A stretch of 33,871 nucleotides of DNA from ZLKRG08 sp051006515. GTDB taxonomy: Bacteria > Actinomycetota > Actinomycetes > Nanopelagicales > Nanopelagicaceae. The stretch covers positions 1 to 33,871 of the forward strand of contig JBPCTD010000002.1 of the NCBI GenBank assembly GCA_051006515.1, read 5' to 3'. Position numbers and translations under genes: made by a program. Shown piece by piece: positions 23,983 to 32,699 of this stretch (position 1 is its first letter; each line of letters opens with the position of its first letter). Below the pieces are notes generated by a model, which saw only the letters and a list, made by a program, of their open reading frames with translations, was not told the DNA's origin and ran no database searches.

Positions 23983-25473
23983 TTAAGCGTTACAACTCAA
24001 GTTTTCTGCAGGGATCTGGCCTGAGATTAGATAGCTCTCTACCGCTTGATCAACACAGACAGAACCTCGGTTATAGCCAGTATGGCCATCAGAATTTAAC
24101 GAAATCAGACGAGAGTTAACCAAGACTTCCGAAAGTCTAACTGCCCATCTATATGGAGTTGCTGGATCGTTGGTTGTACCAATAACCAAAACCGATTTTA
24201 TCAATGGAATGGAATCTTTAACTGTAAAAACTTTTGTACGTGGCAAATAATTACAAGTTAAATCTCCGTATGCCACATATTTACCAAAAAGTGGAGCTGC
24301 CGCTTTAACTGCTTCGGCATCTATTTTTATCGGCGGAAAGTCATTACATGAAATTATGGCAAGTGCATCTACTTCGTTGCCCCGGTACTCACCGTCAGAA
24401 TTTCGTCCAGTGTAGGCATCAGCCATATCCAAAAGTGCTTTGCCATCTTGGTTTGCTAAATCTTTAAGTGCTTTGCGAAGTGCTGGCCAGCCAAAATCCT
24501 TATCGTACAAACCCATGGCAATTCCATACACTGCTAAAGATTCAGTTAATTCTCGATTACCAACTTTGATTGGAGAATTCTTCAGTTTTGATAGCGATGC
24601 TTGCATTTCTGTCATTGCATCACCTTTAAAAACACAACTTTGATCAATTTTGCAATCAGCCGCAAAGGCGCTAAATGCTTGATCAAATCCAATTGCTTGT
24701 TGTAGAGCTTGACTTTGAGAGTCTAAGGTTGGATCGACAGCACCATCTAAAACAAAGCGACCTACTTTTTCTGGAAATATTTGTGCATAGAGCGTTGCTA
24801 AGAATGTGCCATAAGACTTACCCAAATAGTTAAGTTCTTTATCGCCAAGGAGTTCGCGCAAAATATCCATGTCTCTTGCGGCATTTACTGTGCCGTAATA
24901 CTTTAAGAATTCATTATCTTTTACACAGCTTTGGGCATATTCCTTGCTTTGGCGCTGCAATTTGGCGATATCTGAATCGCTCTCTGGATAGGCATCTGCC
25001 GAATAAACCTCATCTGTTTCGGCATCCGAAAGACACTTGATTGGCGCAGATCTGGAAACCCCTCTGGGGTCAAAACCAACGATGTTGTAACTATTTATAA
25101 TTTCAGGCGTAAATGCTTGCTGATAGGAATAGGCATAATCAACACCAGATCCGCCAGGTCCTCCCGGGTTAATTACTAAATTTCCAATTGCGTTAGCTGA
25201 TGGCCTCATTAGTACTGCAATATCAAAGGTTCCTAAATCTAAGTTGTCGTAATCTATCGGCACTTGATATTTAGCGCATTGAAATTCACCATAACAATTC
25301 TGCCAATTAATATCTTGAGTGTAAAAATCTTGCAGGCTCTTTGCGGTAATTTCTTTAGTAGGGGCCTTAAATGGATCGCTCTCTCTGAATATAAGCGAAG
25401 AGAGTGATGCTGCCAGTAAGACTAAAACAATGCTGCTTGCCCAGAAACGGAGCGTTACTTTATTAATTCGCAC
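23983..25473 (-). CDS. Secreted alpha/beta hydrolase, tripeptidyl-aminopeptidase-like
   Basis: Exported serine hydrolase/peptidase of the actinobacterial TAP/SlpD group. An N-terminal hydrophobic segment (about 10-28) is a signal peptide or anchor. The oxyanion region is NPGGPGGSG (102-110), the nucleophile is Ser220 in GKSYGT, and the C-terminal TAP-like domain supplies the Asp in GTTNDPATP and the His in SDGHTGY. Several Cys pairs fit an extracellular location. It probably removes short peptides from the N-termini of external proteins to feed the cell. The GTG start at 25473 lies inside the end of holB (19-base overlap) with GGAAG seven bases upstream. Confidence 0.9.
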   Translation of the reverse strand: MRINKVTLRFWASSIVLVLLAASLSSLIFRESDPFKAPTKEITAKSLQDFYTQDINWQNCYGEFQCAKYQVPIDYDNLDLGTFDIAVLMRPSANAIGNLVINPGGPGGSGVDYAYSYQQAFTPEIINSYNIVGFDPRGVSRSAPIKCLSDAETDEVYSADAYPESDSDIAKLQRQSKEYAQSCVKDNEFLKYYGTVNAARDMDILRELLGDKELNYLGKSYGTFLATLYAQIFPEKVGRFVLDGAVDPTLDSQSQALQQAIGFDQAFSAFAADCKIDQSCVFKGDAMTEMQASLSKLKNSPIKVGNRELTESLAVYGIAMGLYDKDFGWPALRKALKDLANQDGKALLDMADAYTGRNSDGEYRGNEVDALAIISCNDFPPIKIDAEAVKAAAPLFGKYVAYGDLTCNYLPRTKVFTVKDSIPLIKSVLVIGTTNDPATPYRWAVRLSEVLVNSRLISLNSDGHTGYNRGSVCVDQAVESYLISGQIPAENLSCNA

Positions 25474-26579
25474 ATTAAAGCTTCCATCACCAGAAGTGGT
25501 GCACCATTTCGTTGCAAATTTTCTCGAGCTTTCATAATGGCATCAATTTTGGCTAAAGTTTTTGCAGAAGTAGTCGTTTCTGTCATTTTTCTGATTTGAT
25601 CACTTAGCTCTTCATTTATCAACGCATCGCCATGACCGCTCTGAACTAATAAAACATCACGATAGAAAGTAAGTAAATCTAATAACGCGCCATCTAATGT
25701 ATCTCTAGTGATTCTGGTGGCGCGAGATTTCTGTTCTTTCTCTAGCTCTTTTAACGCTTTGCCGCCACCTTTACCTAAAGCAGTTGATAGCGCCTCATAC
25801 TCTTTCTCATCTAATTGCTCTGAGATGGCGCTTGATTCTTCATTAGCAATTTCCACTAATTTTGCAGCGGCCGCAAAAGCATTCGAAATTGAAGTAAGTT
25901 GGCTAGGAATTGCAAGAATTGCACTTCGACGATTACGGACCGCTTCGTTAGTTGCCAGATGTCTTGCTCTTCCAATGTGTCCTTGCGAAACTCGTGCGGC
26001 AAAATCTGCCATCTTTGGTGCAATCTGATGTTTGGTAACTAAAAATTGTGAAACCTCATGGTTTGAAGGTGTATGAAGTTGAATGTGGCGACAACGCGAA
26101 CGGATAGTTGGCAAAATGTCATGCAACGTTGGCGCGCATAACAACCAAACTGTACGAAGCCCTGGTTCTTCAATTGCTTTTAATAACGCATTTGCTGCAG
26201 ATTCGGTTAATCGATCTGCATCTTCCATGACAACGACTCTCCAGTCGCCCATAGATGGGGCCCAAGCAGTTCTGGTTAAAAGCTCTCTGACTTCATCAAT
26301 CTTTATGGATAATCCTTCGCTTCTAAGAATCTCTACATCAGGATGAGCACCTGACTTTGCGGTGATGCAAACATTGCAACTACCACAACCATTTGCTTTG
26401 CAAACTAAGGATTGAGCGAAAGCAATTGCGGCAGATGAGCGGCCACTGCCAGGTGGGCCAGTAAAAATCCAAGCATGAGTCATCTCTTGGCTCTCTTCGC
26501 CCGATGCTGCCGCGTTTACTGCACCACTTAAAGTTTCAACAATATGAGCCTGTCCAATAAGTTCGTCAAAGACGCTCAC
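25455..26579 (-). CDS. holB: DNA polymerase III subunit delta'
   Basis: Clamp-loader subunit that loads the beta clamp at the replication fork. Of 374 residues, the AAA+ P-loop is GPPGSGRS (41-48; the catalytic Lys is replaced by Arg, in keeping with delta' being a non-ATPase). The four zinc-binding cysteines are at 60, 65, 68 and 71, and the SRC motif is in PTIRSRCRHIQL. The start overlaps the tmk stop by four bases (ATGA), a classic tmk-holB pair. Confidence 0.93.
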   Translation of the reverse strand: MSVFDELIGQAHIVETLSGAVNAAASGEESQEMTHAWIFTGPPGSGRSSAAIAFAQSLVCKANGCGSCNVCITAKSGAHPDVEILRSEGLSIKIDEVRELLTRTAWAPSMGDWRVVVMEDADRLTESAANALLKAIEEPGLRTVWLLCAPTLHDILPTIRSRCRHIQLHTPSNHEVSQFLVTKHQIAPKMADFAARVSQGHIGRARHLATNEAVRNRRSAILAIPSQLTSISNAFAAAAKLVEIANEESSAISEQLDEKEYEALSTALGKGGGKALKELEKEQKSRATRITRDTLDGALLDLLTFYRDVLLVQSGHGDALINEELSDQIRKMTETTTSAKTLAKIDAIMKARENLQRNGAPLLVMEALMCELIK

Positions 26580-28657
26580 TTGGATTTCTTTCGAATTGTA
26601 GGCTTTTTAATATTCTTTATGATGCGACGTTTTGCTTTTGGTTCTTTGACCACTCGACTCAAATCACGTAATTCAACGGTTCTTGAAACAATTTCCTTAT
26701 GTATTTGCTCAACGCTTTGACGTCCGTCAACCACTAAATAGCGTTCTGGATCTAGCATTGCAAGAGATAAAAATTCCTGGCGAACTCGTTCGTGGAATGT
26801 TTGTGATTCACTCTCTAAGCGATCTCTTGATTTTAAACGTCCTAAACCTATTTCTGCCGGTAGATCAATGATGATTGTCAAAGTTGGAATTAATGATTCG
26901 GTTGCCCATCTTGAAATACGTCCAACTTCTCCGGGAGATAAAACTCGTCCAGCACCTTGATAAGCAATTGAAGAATCCAAATATCTATCGGTGATCACAA
27001 TTTCGCCACGATCTAGCGCTGGGCGAATCAAAGTTTCAACATGATGCGCGCGATCTGCGGCATAAAGTAAAGCTTCGGCGCGAGGAGAAACATCATCGTG
27101 TGTGTGCAACAGAATATCGCGTAACTCTTTACCTAGCTTGGTGCCACCTGGTTCACGAGTCAGTGTGACCACATGTCCTTCTGATTCAAGAAATTCTTTG
27201 AGCATCTTTGATTGCGTTGATTTGCCAGAGCCTTCTCCGCCTTCAAAAGAGATGAATACGCCTTTGGCGTGACCGCTTACAACTGCGCCAAGATCTCCGC
27301 GTAGCGCTGCAGCAATATCACTCATCAATGAAACGCCAGGACGATCGCGCATTTGGCGATATGAGACAACGCCAATCAAAGTGGCAAGCAAGCCAGCGAT
27401 AAAGATAGTAATTGCCGCACCGTTGTATGTAACTTCGGAGTTGTAGAACTTGTAAGTATGTTCACCAAAAGTTGCAGCAATCAATGGTGCGATAGCTAAA
27501 ACCGCTACCAACACGATACGAATTAAAGATTGCACGAAAGCAAAGGTGCGTCCACGGACTTCGTTTTCGACCTCCATGCCAAGCATGGTGAAGCCAGTAA
27601 CCCAGCTAATACCGCTAAAAGCACCCAAAATAACAGTCACCATAATTGCGATAACCAAGTTACTAATTAACGCTAGCCCCACTAAGAAAAATCCAGCTAT
27701 CGCCAATGATGCGCCAAATAAACGGCGCTTTGAAAATTGTGAAAAAACTCTGGGACCAAAACCGATTCCGAGTGCTAATCCAGTAAATACCGAACCAAAG
27801 AGCACACCATATGCGGCATCGCCACCGCCTAAATCGCTAACGAAAGTTCTGGCTAAACCAATTACGGCTCCAGCAGCCATGAACGCGCCAACCATTCCGA
27901 CAATTAAGCCGCGGACAATTTTTGATTGACTTACAAAACGCCATCCTTCTAACAAAGATTTCGCAATGTTCTCGCCGCCTTTATTGGAAGCAGCACCTTT
28001 TGGGATCTCTTCCATGCGATAGACGATCCATGCGGTATATAAAAAGGATGCCGCATTAATATAAAGCGCAACATCTGTAGTTTTGTTATCTAAGAAAGGG
28101 AATAGCGCGCTAAATGCGCCAGTCACTAAAGCAAGCACCGAAAATAAACCTGCTGCAATTGGCGCCGTTCCGTATGCTGCTAACAGAGAAACTTGATTTG
28201 CAGCTTCCAATTTTTCTTTCGGGACCAAATTTGGCACCGAAGCCTCTTTTGCAGGAGACCAGAAGAGCGTTACACATTCAACCAAAATGGTTGCCGCATA
28301 TAACCAGTAATAGTTTTGATAAATAGCGATTGATACATAAAGACTTCCGCGCAAAATATCTGCAATCACCATTAACTTGCGACGATCAAAGCGATCTGCA
28401 ATAACACCTGCAATTGGGCCTAAGAAGACCGCTGGCAATAAGCGGGCGATAAAGACACCGGCGATGGCAAAGTTAGCGGTGGCGTAGTTTCCTTCAGATA
28501 ACTTCTGCGCCATAGCGGTAGTTGCAAGTAAGCCAAGCCAATCTCCTAGTGAAGAGAAGGCCATTGATTGCCAAAGCTTTCGAAAAGCTGGAATCGCTAA
28601 GACTCCCCTGGTCTGATCTTGGCCAGGAGCGGCAGGCGTTGGTAGCGACTTTTCCAT
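26576..28657 (-). CDS. tmk: MFS transporter-like membrane domain fused to thymidylate kinase
   Basis: A 693-residue two-domain protein. Residues ~20-435 are a 12-helix major-facilitator module (ADRFDRRKLMVIADILRG loop; LFWSPAKEASVPNLVP). After a short linker, residues ~465-670 are a complete dTMP kinase: P-loop GGEGSGKS (473-480), TREPGGTKLGKELRD, DRYLDSSIAYQGAGR and a C-terminal LID region with RLESESQTFHERVRQEF. It should phosphorylate dTMP at the membrane. I recall an MFS-Tmk fusion in Streptomyces (SCO3542 type), so the fusion is not a frameshift artefact. A Lys/Arg-rich tail (KRRIIKNIKKP) ends the protein. A TAGACT box nine bases upstream of the ATG suggests a near-leaderless start. Followed by holB. 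Confidence 0.92.
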   Translation of the reverse strand: MEKSLPTPAAPGQDQTRGVLAIPAFRKLWQSMAFSSLGDWLGLLATTAMAQKLSEGNYATANFAIAGVFIARLLPAVFLGPIAGVIADRFDRRKLMVIADILRGSLYVSIAIYQNYYWLYAATILVECVTLFWSPAKEASVPNLVPKEKLEAANQVSLLAAYGTAPIAAGLFSVLALVTGAFSALFPFLDNKTTDVALYINAASFLYTAWIVYRMEEIPKGAASNKGGENIAKSLLEGWRFVSQSKIVRGLIVGMVGAFMAAGAVIGLARTFVSDLGGGDAAYGVLFGSVFTGLALGIGFGPRVFSQFSKRRLFGASLAIAGFFLVGLALISNLVIAIMVTVILGAFSGISWVTGFTMLGMEVENEVRGRTFAFVQSLIRIVLVAVLAIAPLIAATFGEHTYKFYNSEVTYNGAAITIFIAGLLATLIGVVSYRQMRDRPGVSLMSDIAAALRGDLGAVVSGHAKGVFISFEGGEGSGKSTQSKMLKEFLESEGHVVTLTREPGGTKLGKELRDILLHTHDDVSPRAEALLYAADRAHHVETLIRPALDRGEIVITDRYLDSSIAYQGAGRVLSPGEVGRISRWATESLIPTLTIIIDLPAEIGLGRLKSRDRLESESQTFHERVRQEFLSLAMLDPERYLVVDGRQSVEQIHKEIVSRTVELRDLSRVVKEPKAKRRIIKNIKKPTIRKKSK

Positions 28658-28708
28658 AGGACTCGAAGTCTATCGGGCGTGAAAAGCCAGGCTAAATCAA
28701 GAAGTTAT

Positions 28709-29395
28709 CTATACCCAACCATATTCAAGCGCACGCTGCGCAGCTTCACGGCGATCGCTAACTGCGAGCGCTTGATAGATGCGCATAGTTTCGTGGCGAA
28801 TTGTTGAAACCGAATATCCAAGTTGCGTTGCCAAGTCATGATTGGTCTTACCGTCAACCATACCGCGCAAAATGTTCATCTGTCGTTTGGTCAGCGAATC
28901 AACTGAAGGTATTCCTTTTTCAACACCTAAATCTTTTTCACTTGAAAATTCTTGTGGATGAGTAAGAGATAAATAAAGTGAGGTGGCAAGTGCGAACAAT
29001 TGAGCTTCAGTGAATGCGGTCTTTTTCTCTTCGTCCTTTAAAGTTCTTGAAAACTTCAAATTCATCCAACCATAAACGCTGCCACGTGCACGCAACTCAA
29101 GAAGAACTTGATCGCCTTTTCTAGTCCAAGGTCCTGGTTGGTGTCCCGCAGCAATTTGATTCACTTCGATATCTTTATTTAACCTCCAAATTTGACCCGG
29201 AACTAATTTTCCAGTTTCATTCAAGTCAAAACCATATTCACCTAAATAGTGATAACTATCGTCCTTATTTAATCTACCCAAACGCACACAACATGCACCA
29301 TGTTTTTTTAAGTAATCAGTAACTAGCGCGCGACAAATTTCATCAGGTGTTGGTCTATTTGCCAACCATCCAACAAAACCTTGCATAATCTCCAT
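28709..29395 (-). CDS. LuxR-type transcriptional regulator with N-terminal sensor-like region
   Basis: A 228-residue regulator. The C-terminal ~65 residues are a LuxR/NarL helix-turn-helix: LTKRQMNILRGMVDGKTNHD, then LGYSVSTIRHETMRIYQ, DRREAAQRALEYGWV. The N-terminal ~150 residues look GAF-like, but no receiver domain or known ligand motif is visible. The start is ATG 29395, with AGAGGTG six bases upstream; the GTG at 29404 lies within that ribosome site. It is transcribed alone, downstream of tRNA-Lys. The targets are unknown. Confidence 0.85.
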   Translation of the reverse strand: MEIMQGFVGWLANRPTPDEICRALVTDYLKKHGACCVRLGRLNKDDSYHYLGEYGFDLNETGKLVPGQIWRLNKDIEVNQIAAGHQPGPWTRKGDQVLLELRARGSVYGWMNLKFSRTLKDEEKKTAFTEAQLFALATSLYLSLTHPQEFSSEKDLGVEKGIPSVDSLTKRQMNILRGMVDGKTNHDLATQLGYSVSTIRHETMRIYQALAVSDRREAAQRALEYGWV

Positions 29396-29410
29396 GAATG
29401 TCACCTCTGG

Positions 29411-29421
29411 AACAATTTGTT
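29411..29421. repeat. Small palindrome AACAA-T-TTGTT before the LuxR gene
   Basis: A perfect 11-base inverted repeat 15 bases upstream of the start codon, just upstream of the Shine-Dalgarno. It could be an autoregulatory operator. The arms are only five bases, so chance is a real alternative. A second short palindrome AGATATATCT lies at 29482-29491; the rest of 29405-29498 shows nothing firm. Confidence 0.25.
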
Positions 29422-29498
29422 AGGGTTTATAACTTGGGAGAAGGCTAAGGGGTGAGAGCGACAAAATTAAGGTGCCTGCCGAGATATATCTGTAAAAG

Positions 29499-29571
29499 TA
29501 GGCCCTGCGGGGATCGAACCCGCGACCCACGGATTAAAAGTCCGTTGCTCTACCGACTGAGCTAAAGGCCC
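29499..29571 (-). tRNA. tRNA-Lys (anticodon TTT)
   Basis: A 73-base cloverleaf on the minus strand. The acceptor GGGCCTT pairs with AGGGCCT (G1-T72 and T6-G67 wobbles), the D stem is GCTC/GAGC, the anticodon stem ACGGA/TCCGT encloses CTTTTAA, and the T arm is GCGGG-TTCGATC-CCCGC. CCA is not encoded. The gap 29572-29713 holds its promoter region and that of the M3 peptidase; only the latter's -10 box is clear. Confidence 0.96.
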
Positions 29572-29701
29572 CTACTCCAGACCGAAATGAAGTCTCTCTT
29601 ACCGATCTAGCCGCGCAATCCTACGCCATATCAATGTTGTGGCGTAATCGCAGCCAAAGTTCAAGCGCTCTTCAAAATGAGGGCTTTTTGATGGTCTTAA
29701 C

Positions 29702-29707
29702 TAAACT
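29702..29707 (+). promoter_or_regulatory. -10 box of the M3 peptidase gene, leaderless
   Basis: TAAACT followed by six bases and ATG 29714; no Shine-Dalgarno is present upstream of the ATG. Confidence 0.55.
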
Positions 29708-29713
29708 GCCGAT

Positions 29714-31750
29714 ATGACTCTCGACTCTTCGAATCCATTTGCCCAGCGCAGCACTTTGGAATATGAACTTCCGCCATTTGCTCAGATTAAAGATGAACAT
29801 TATTTACCCGCATTTTATGCTGGATGCGAGGAGCAACTTAAAGAAGTTGATGCAATTTTATCTACCGAACCTGCAACATTTGAAAATACTTTAGTTGCAC
29901 TGGAAAAGAGCGGACAGCTTCTATACCGAGTACTTAATGTCTTTTTCAATAAGTCATCCAGCGATACCAGCGATGTGCTGGACAAGATAGAAGAAGAGTT
30001 AGCGCCGAAGCTTGCTGCTCATTCTGATGCCATTAAGTTAAATGAGAAACTTTTTCAGCGCATCAAAGGTCTTTACGATTCACGAGCAAGCCTTAATTTG
30101 AACGAAGAAGATGCCAATCTATTAGAGAAGTACTACACCGATTCTCTACATGCCGGTGCTCATCTATCAAAAGAGCAACGCGATGAGCTAATGGTCTTAA
30201 ACGAGCAGCTTTCTAAGTTAGAGACACAATTCTCTAAAAACTTATTGGCAGACACTAATGATTTGGCTGTTGTCGTTGATGATGTAAAAGAGCTTGATGG
30301 CCTTAGCGAGAACGAAATTGCAGCTTGCGCTGCTGCTGCAAAATCTCGAGGCTTGGAAGGCAAATATTTAATTGGCGCAGTTAACTTCAGCGGAAATCCT
30401 TTACTTGCTTCGCTAAAGAACCGCGACCTTCGTCAAAAAGTTATGGCTAATTCACTTTCTAAGGGAAATCGCAACAATCCAAATGACACAAAAGCAATCT
30501 TGTTAGAGATGGCCACGCTTCGGGCTAAGCGCGCGAAGCTCTTTGGATTAAACACTCATGCTGAATGGGTTATGCAGACCAATACTTCAAAGAACCCAGC
30601 AAACGTACATAAAATGCTGCGCCAAATCGCTCCTGCGGCAGTAAGAAATGCCAAAGCTGAAGCTGCTGACTTACAAGCAGCCATTGGCGCTGATTTTGAA
30701 CTGCAATCATGGGATTGGGATCTCTACACAGAAAAGGTTCGTATCGAAAAATACAACGTCGATACCACCGTGATGCGCCCTTACTTTGAATTAGAGAAGG
30801 TCTTACAAGATGGCGTGTTCTTTGCCGCAAACAAGCTATTTGGAATCTCCTTCAAAGAAAGACCAGATTTAGTGACTTATCATCCAGAAGCCAGAGCTTT
30901 TGAAGTCTTTAATGAAGATGGCTCAAAATTGGGCCTTTTCATTGGAGATTTCTATACTCGCGATTCAAAGCGCGGTGGCGCATGGATGAATAATTTAGTT
31001 GATCAAAACTTCCTGCTTGGCCAACTTCCTGTTGTGGTTAACAATTTAAATATTCCTAAACCACCTGCTGGCCAACCAACTCTTCTTACGTACGATGAAA
31101 CCACAACTCTCTTCCACGAGTTTGGTCATGCACTTCATGGATTACTTTCACAAGTAACTTACTTAAGAACTTCTGGCACAAGCGTCGAACGCGATTTCGT
31201 AGAATTTCCTTCTCAAGTAAATGAGATGTGGATTCTCTGGCCAGAGGTAGTCCAGAACTACGCTCGCCATCATGAAACTGGTGAGCCTTTGCCACAAGAG
31301 TTGATTGATAACTTAGAGAAATCCCGAACATTTAATGAAGGTCACGCCACGACAAGTTACCTTGCCGCTGCGATTTTGGATTTAGCATGGCACGAACTTA
31401 CTGAAAGAGAAAGCGTCTCTGACGTAGAAGCATTCGAAAAGAAAGCAATTGAAGATTACGGATTGGATTTCCATCCAGTTCCAACTCGATATCGCTCTAC
31501 CTATTTCAGCCATATCTTTGCTGGCGGATATTCTGCTGGTTATTACGGATATATCTGGTCCGAAATTCTTGACGCTGAGAGTGTGGAGTGGTTCAAGGAA
31601 AATGGCGGATTAACGCGTAAAAATGGCCAACATTTCCGGGATCAACTCCTAGGCCGCGGTGGATCAATTGATTCGATGCAGATGTTCAAGAACTTCCGTG
31701 GCCGCGAAGCAAGTATTGAGCCTCTGCTAAAGCGCCGTGGTTTAAAATAA
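29714..31750 (+). CDS. dcp: M3-family peptidyl-dipeptidase / oligopeptidase
   Basis: Zinc metallopeptidase that degrades short peptides. The 678 residues match the Dcp/OpdA length. The zinc motif HEFGH is at 468-472 (in LFHEFGHALHGL), followed by the family block DFVEFPSQVNEMW with the third ligand region and, near the C-terminus, FSHIFAGGYSAGYYGYIWSE with the substrate-binding tyrosines. There is no signal peptide, so it is cytoplasmic and probably finishes peptides imported from outside. Dcp is favoured over OpdA by overall pattern, not firmly. It is convergent with the trypsin-like gene, with four bases between the stops and no terminator hairpin visible. Confidence 0.92.
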   Translation: MTLDSSNPFAQRSTLEYELPPFAQIKDEHYLPAFYAGCEEQLKEVDAILSTEPATFENTLVALEKSGQLLYRVLNVFFNKSSSDTSDVLDKIEEELAPKLAAHSDAIKLNEKLFQRIKGLYDSRASLNLNEEDANLLEKYYTDSLHAGAHLSKEQRDELMVLNEQLSKLETQFSKNLLADTNDLAVVVDDVKELDGLSENEIAACAAAAKSRGLEGKYLIGAVNFSGNPLLASLKNRDLRQKVMANSLSKGNRNNPNDTKAILLEMATLRAKRAKLFGLNTHAEWVMQTNTSKNPANVHKMLRQIAPAAVRNAKAEAADLQAAIGADFELQSWDWDLYTEKVRIEKYNVDTTVMRPYFELEKVLQDGVFFAANKLFGISFKERPDLVTYHPEARAFEVFNEDGSKLGLFIGDFYTRDSKRGGAWMNNLVDQNFLLGQLPVVVNNLNIPKPPAGQPTLLTYDETTTLFHEFGHALHGLLSQVTYLRTSGTSVERDFVEFPSQVNEMWILWPEVVQNYARHHETGEPLPQELIDNLEKSRTFNEGHATTSYLAAAILDLAWHELTERESVSDVEAFEKKAIEDYGLDFHPVPTRYRSTYFSHIFAGGYSAGYYGYIWSEILDAESVEWFKENGGLTRKNGQHFRDQLLGRGGSIDSMQMFKNFRGREASIEPLLKRRGLK

Positions 31751-31754
31751 TTAC

Positions 31755-32699
31755 TTACTTAGTTATTAAGACTTTTGCTGTCTGCTTGTAACCACTAGGG
31801 CATTTTGGATTAGTACCGGTTACAAATTTCTTTGTCTTGCCTTTTACGCATGTGATTTTATAAGTTTTTGGTTTTGGTTTAACTAACAGTGATTGGATCA
31901 GGTTCACATATGGGTTAACTGTTGTAACTCGCATGATAAATGACCCGTTGGTAGCTGTACCGCAATTATTAACTACCTGCGAAGCGCCACTCATTACTGC
32001 TACCAAGACTTCTTCACCACTAGGTAAAGTCATGGTGATTGGACCACCTGAATCTCCCGAACAAGCCGAAGCGGTTGTTGAACTTATTTGTACGGTATTT
32101 GATGCGACTGTGCTATTCCAATTAACTGGATACCAGCGAGCAAAACGTGAATACGGCTCGTTGGTTTCGTAAATATCACCGTAGCCATATCCTTTTAATT
32201 CAGCATTATTCATGATCGTTGCCACTTCGGCAGCCGTTGCAATTCGAATAAATCCTTTGGTTGCAAGTGGTTTGTCTAACTGAATGAAAGCTATATCGTC
32301 TCGATCATTTTCTTCTGTAAGTACAAATCCAGGAGCTGTATAAACTTTTAAAACTTTTGGTTGAGTTGCTGGATTAATTGGTGCGTCAAGGGCTACTCCG
32401 GGACCTGCAAAAACATAATTTGTGCTCTTATTTCCTGCAGTATCGGTTACACAGTGAGCAGCGGTCACAACTAAAGTGGATGTGACTAATGAGCCACTAC
32501 AAACCTGGTCTATACCGCCAACAGTGAACGTATAACCAATAGCAAATGGAGTATCTCGCTTTTCAGTTCCGCCGCGACTTGCATGGGCAGGTGAAAAAGA
32601 AGCCATGCATAGTGAAATTATAGAAATTAGTGCAATGTTGAAACATTTAAACTTATTTAGGCGTAGCGATGATGACCATGTTATCGGTGTAGTGGCCAT
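31755..32699 (-). CDS. Secreted trypsin-like serine protease with C-terminal Cys/Lys module
   Basis: S1-family protease. The signal peptide ends near residue 41 (SFSPAHA) after an unusually long polar start. The catalytic triad is His in TAAHC, Asp in RDDIAFIQL and Ser in ACSGDSGGP; QVCSGSLV supplies the disulfide partner of the His-loop cysteine. The last ~35 residues (KTYKITCVKGKTKKF then NPKCPSGYKQT) form a basic module with two cysteines outside the protease fold, possibly for cell-surface attachment. The ATG at 32699 overlaps the sortase gene by 47 bases and has AGGAG nine bases upstream. No other in-frame start keeps the signal peptide. Confidence 0.88.
   Translation of the reverse strand: MATTPITWSSSLRLNKFKCFNIALISIISLCMASFSPAHASRGGTEKRDTPFAIGYTFTVGGIDQVCSGSLVTSTLVVTAAHCVTDTAGNKSTNYVFAGPGVALDAPINPATQPKVLKVYTAPGFVLTEENDRDDIAFIQLDKPLATKGFIRIATAAEVATIMNNAELKGYGYGDIYETNEPYSRFARWYPVNWNSTVASNTVQISSTTASACSGDSGGPITMTLPSGEEVLVAVMSGASQVVNNCGTATNGSFIMRVTTVNPYVNLIQSLLVKPKPKTYKITCVKGKTKKFVTGTNPKCPSGYKQTAKVLITK

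Noticed and set aside
29482..29491. Palindrome AGATATATCT between tRNA-Lys and the LuxR gene
   Set aside because: Ten bases of AT-rich palindrome with no loop or T-run is not enough to call a terminator or operator.
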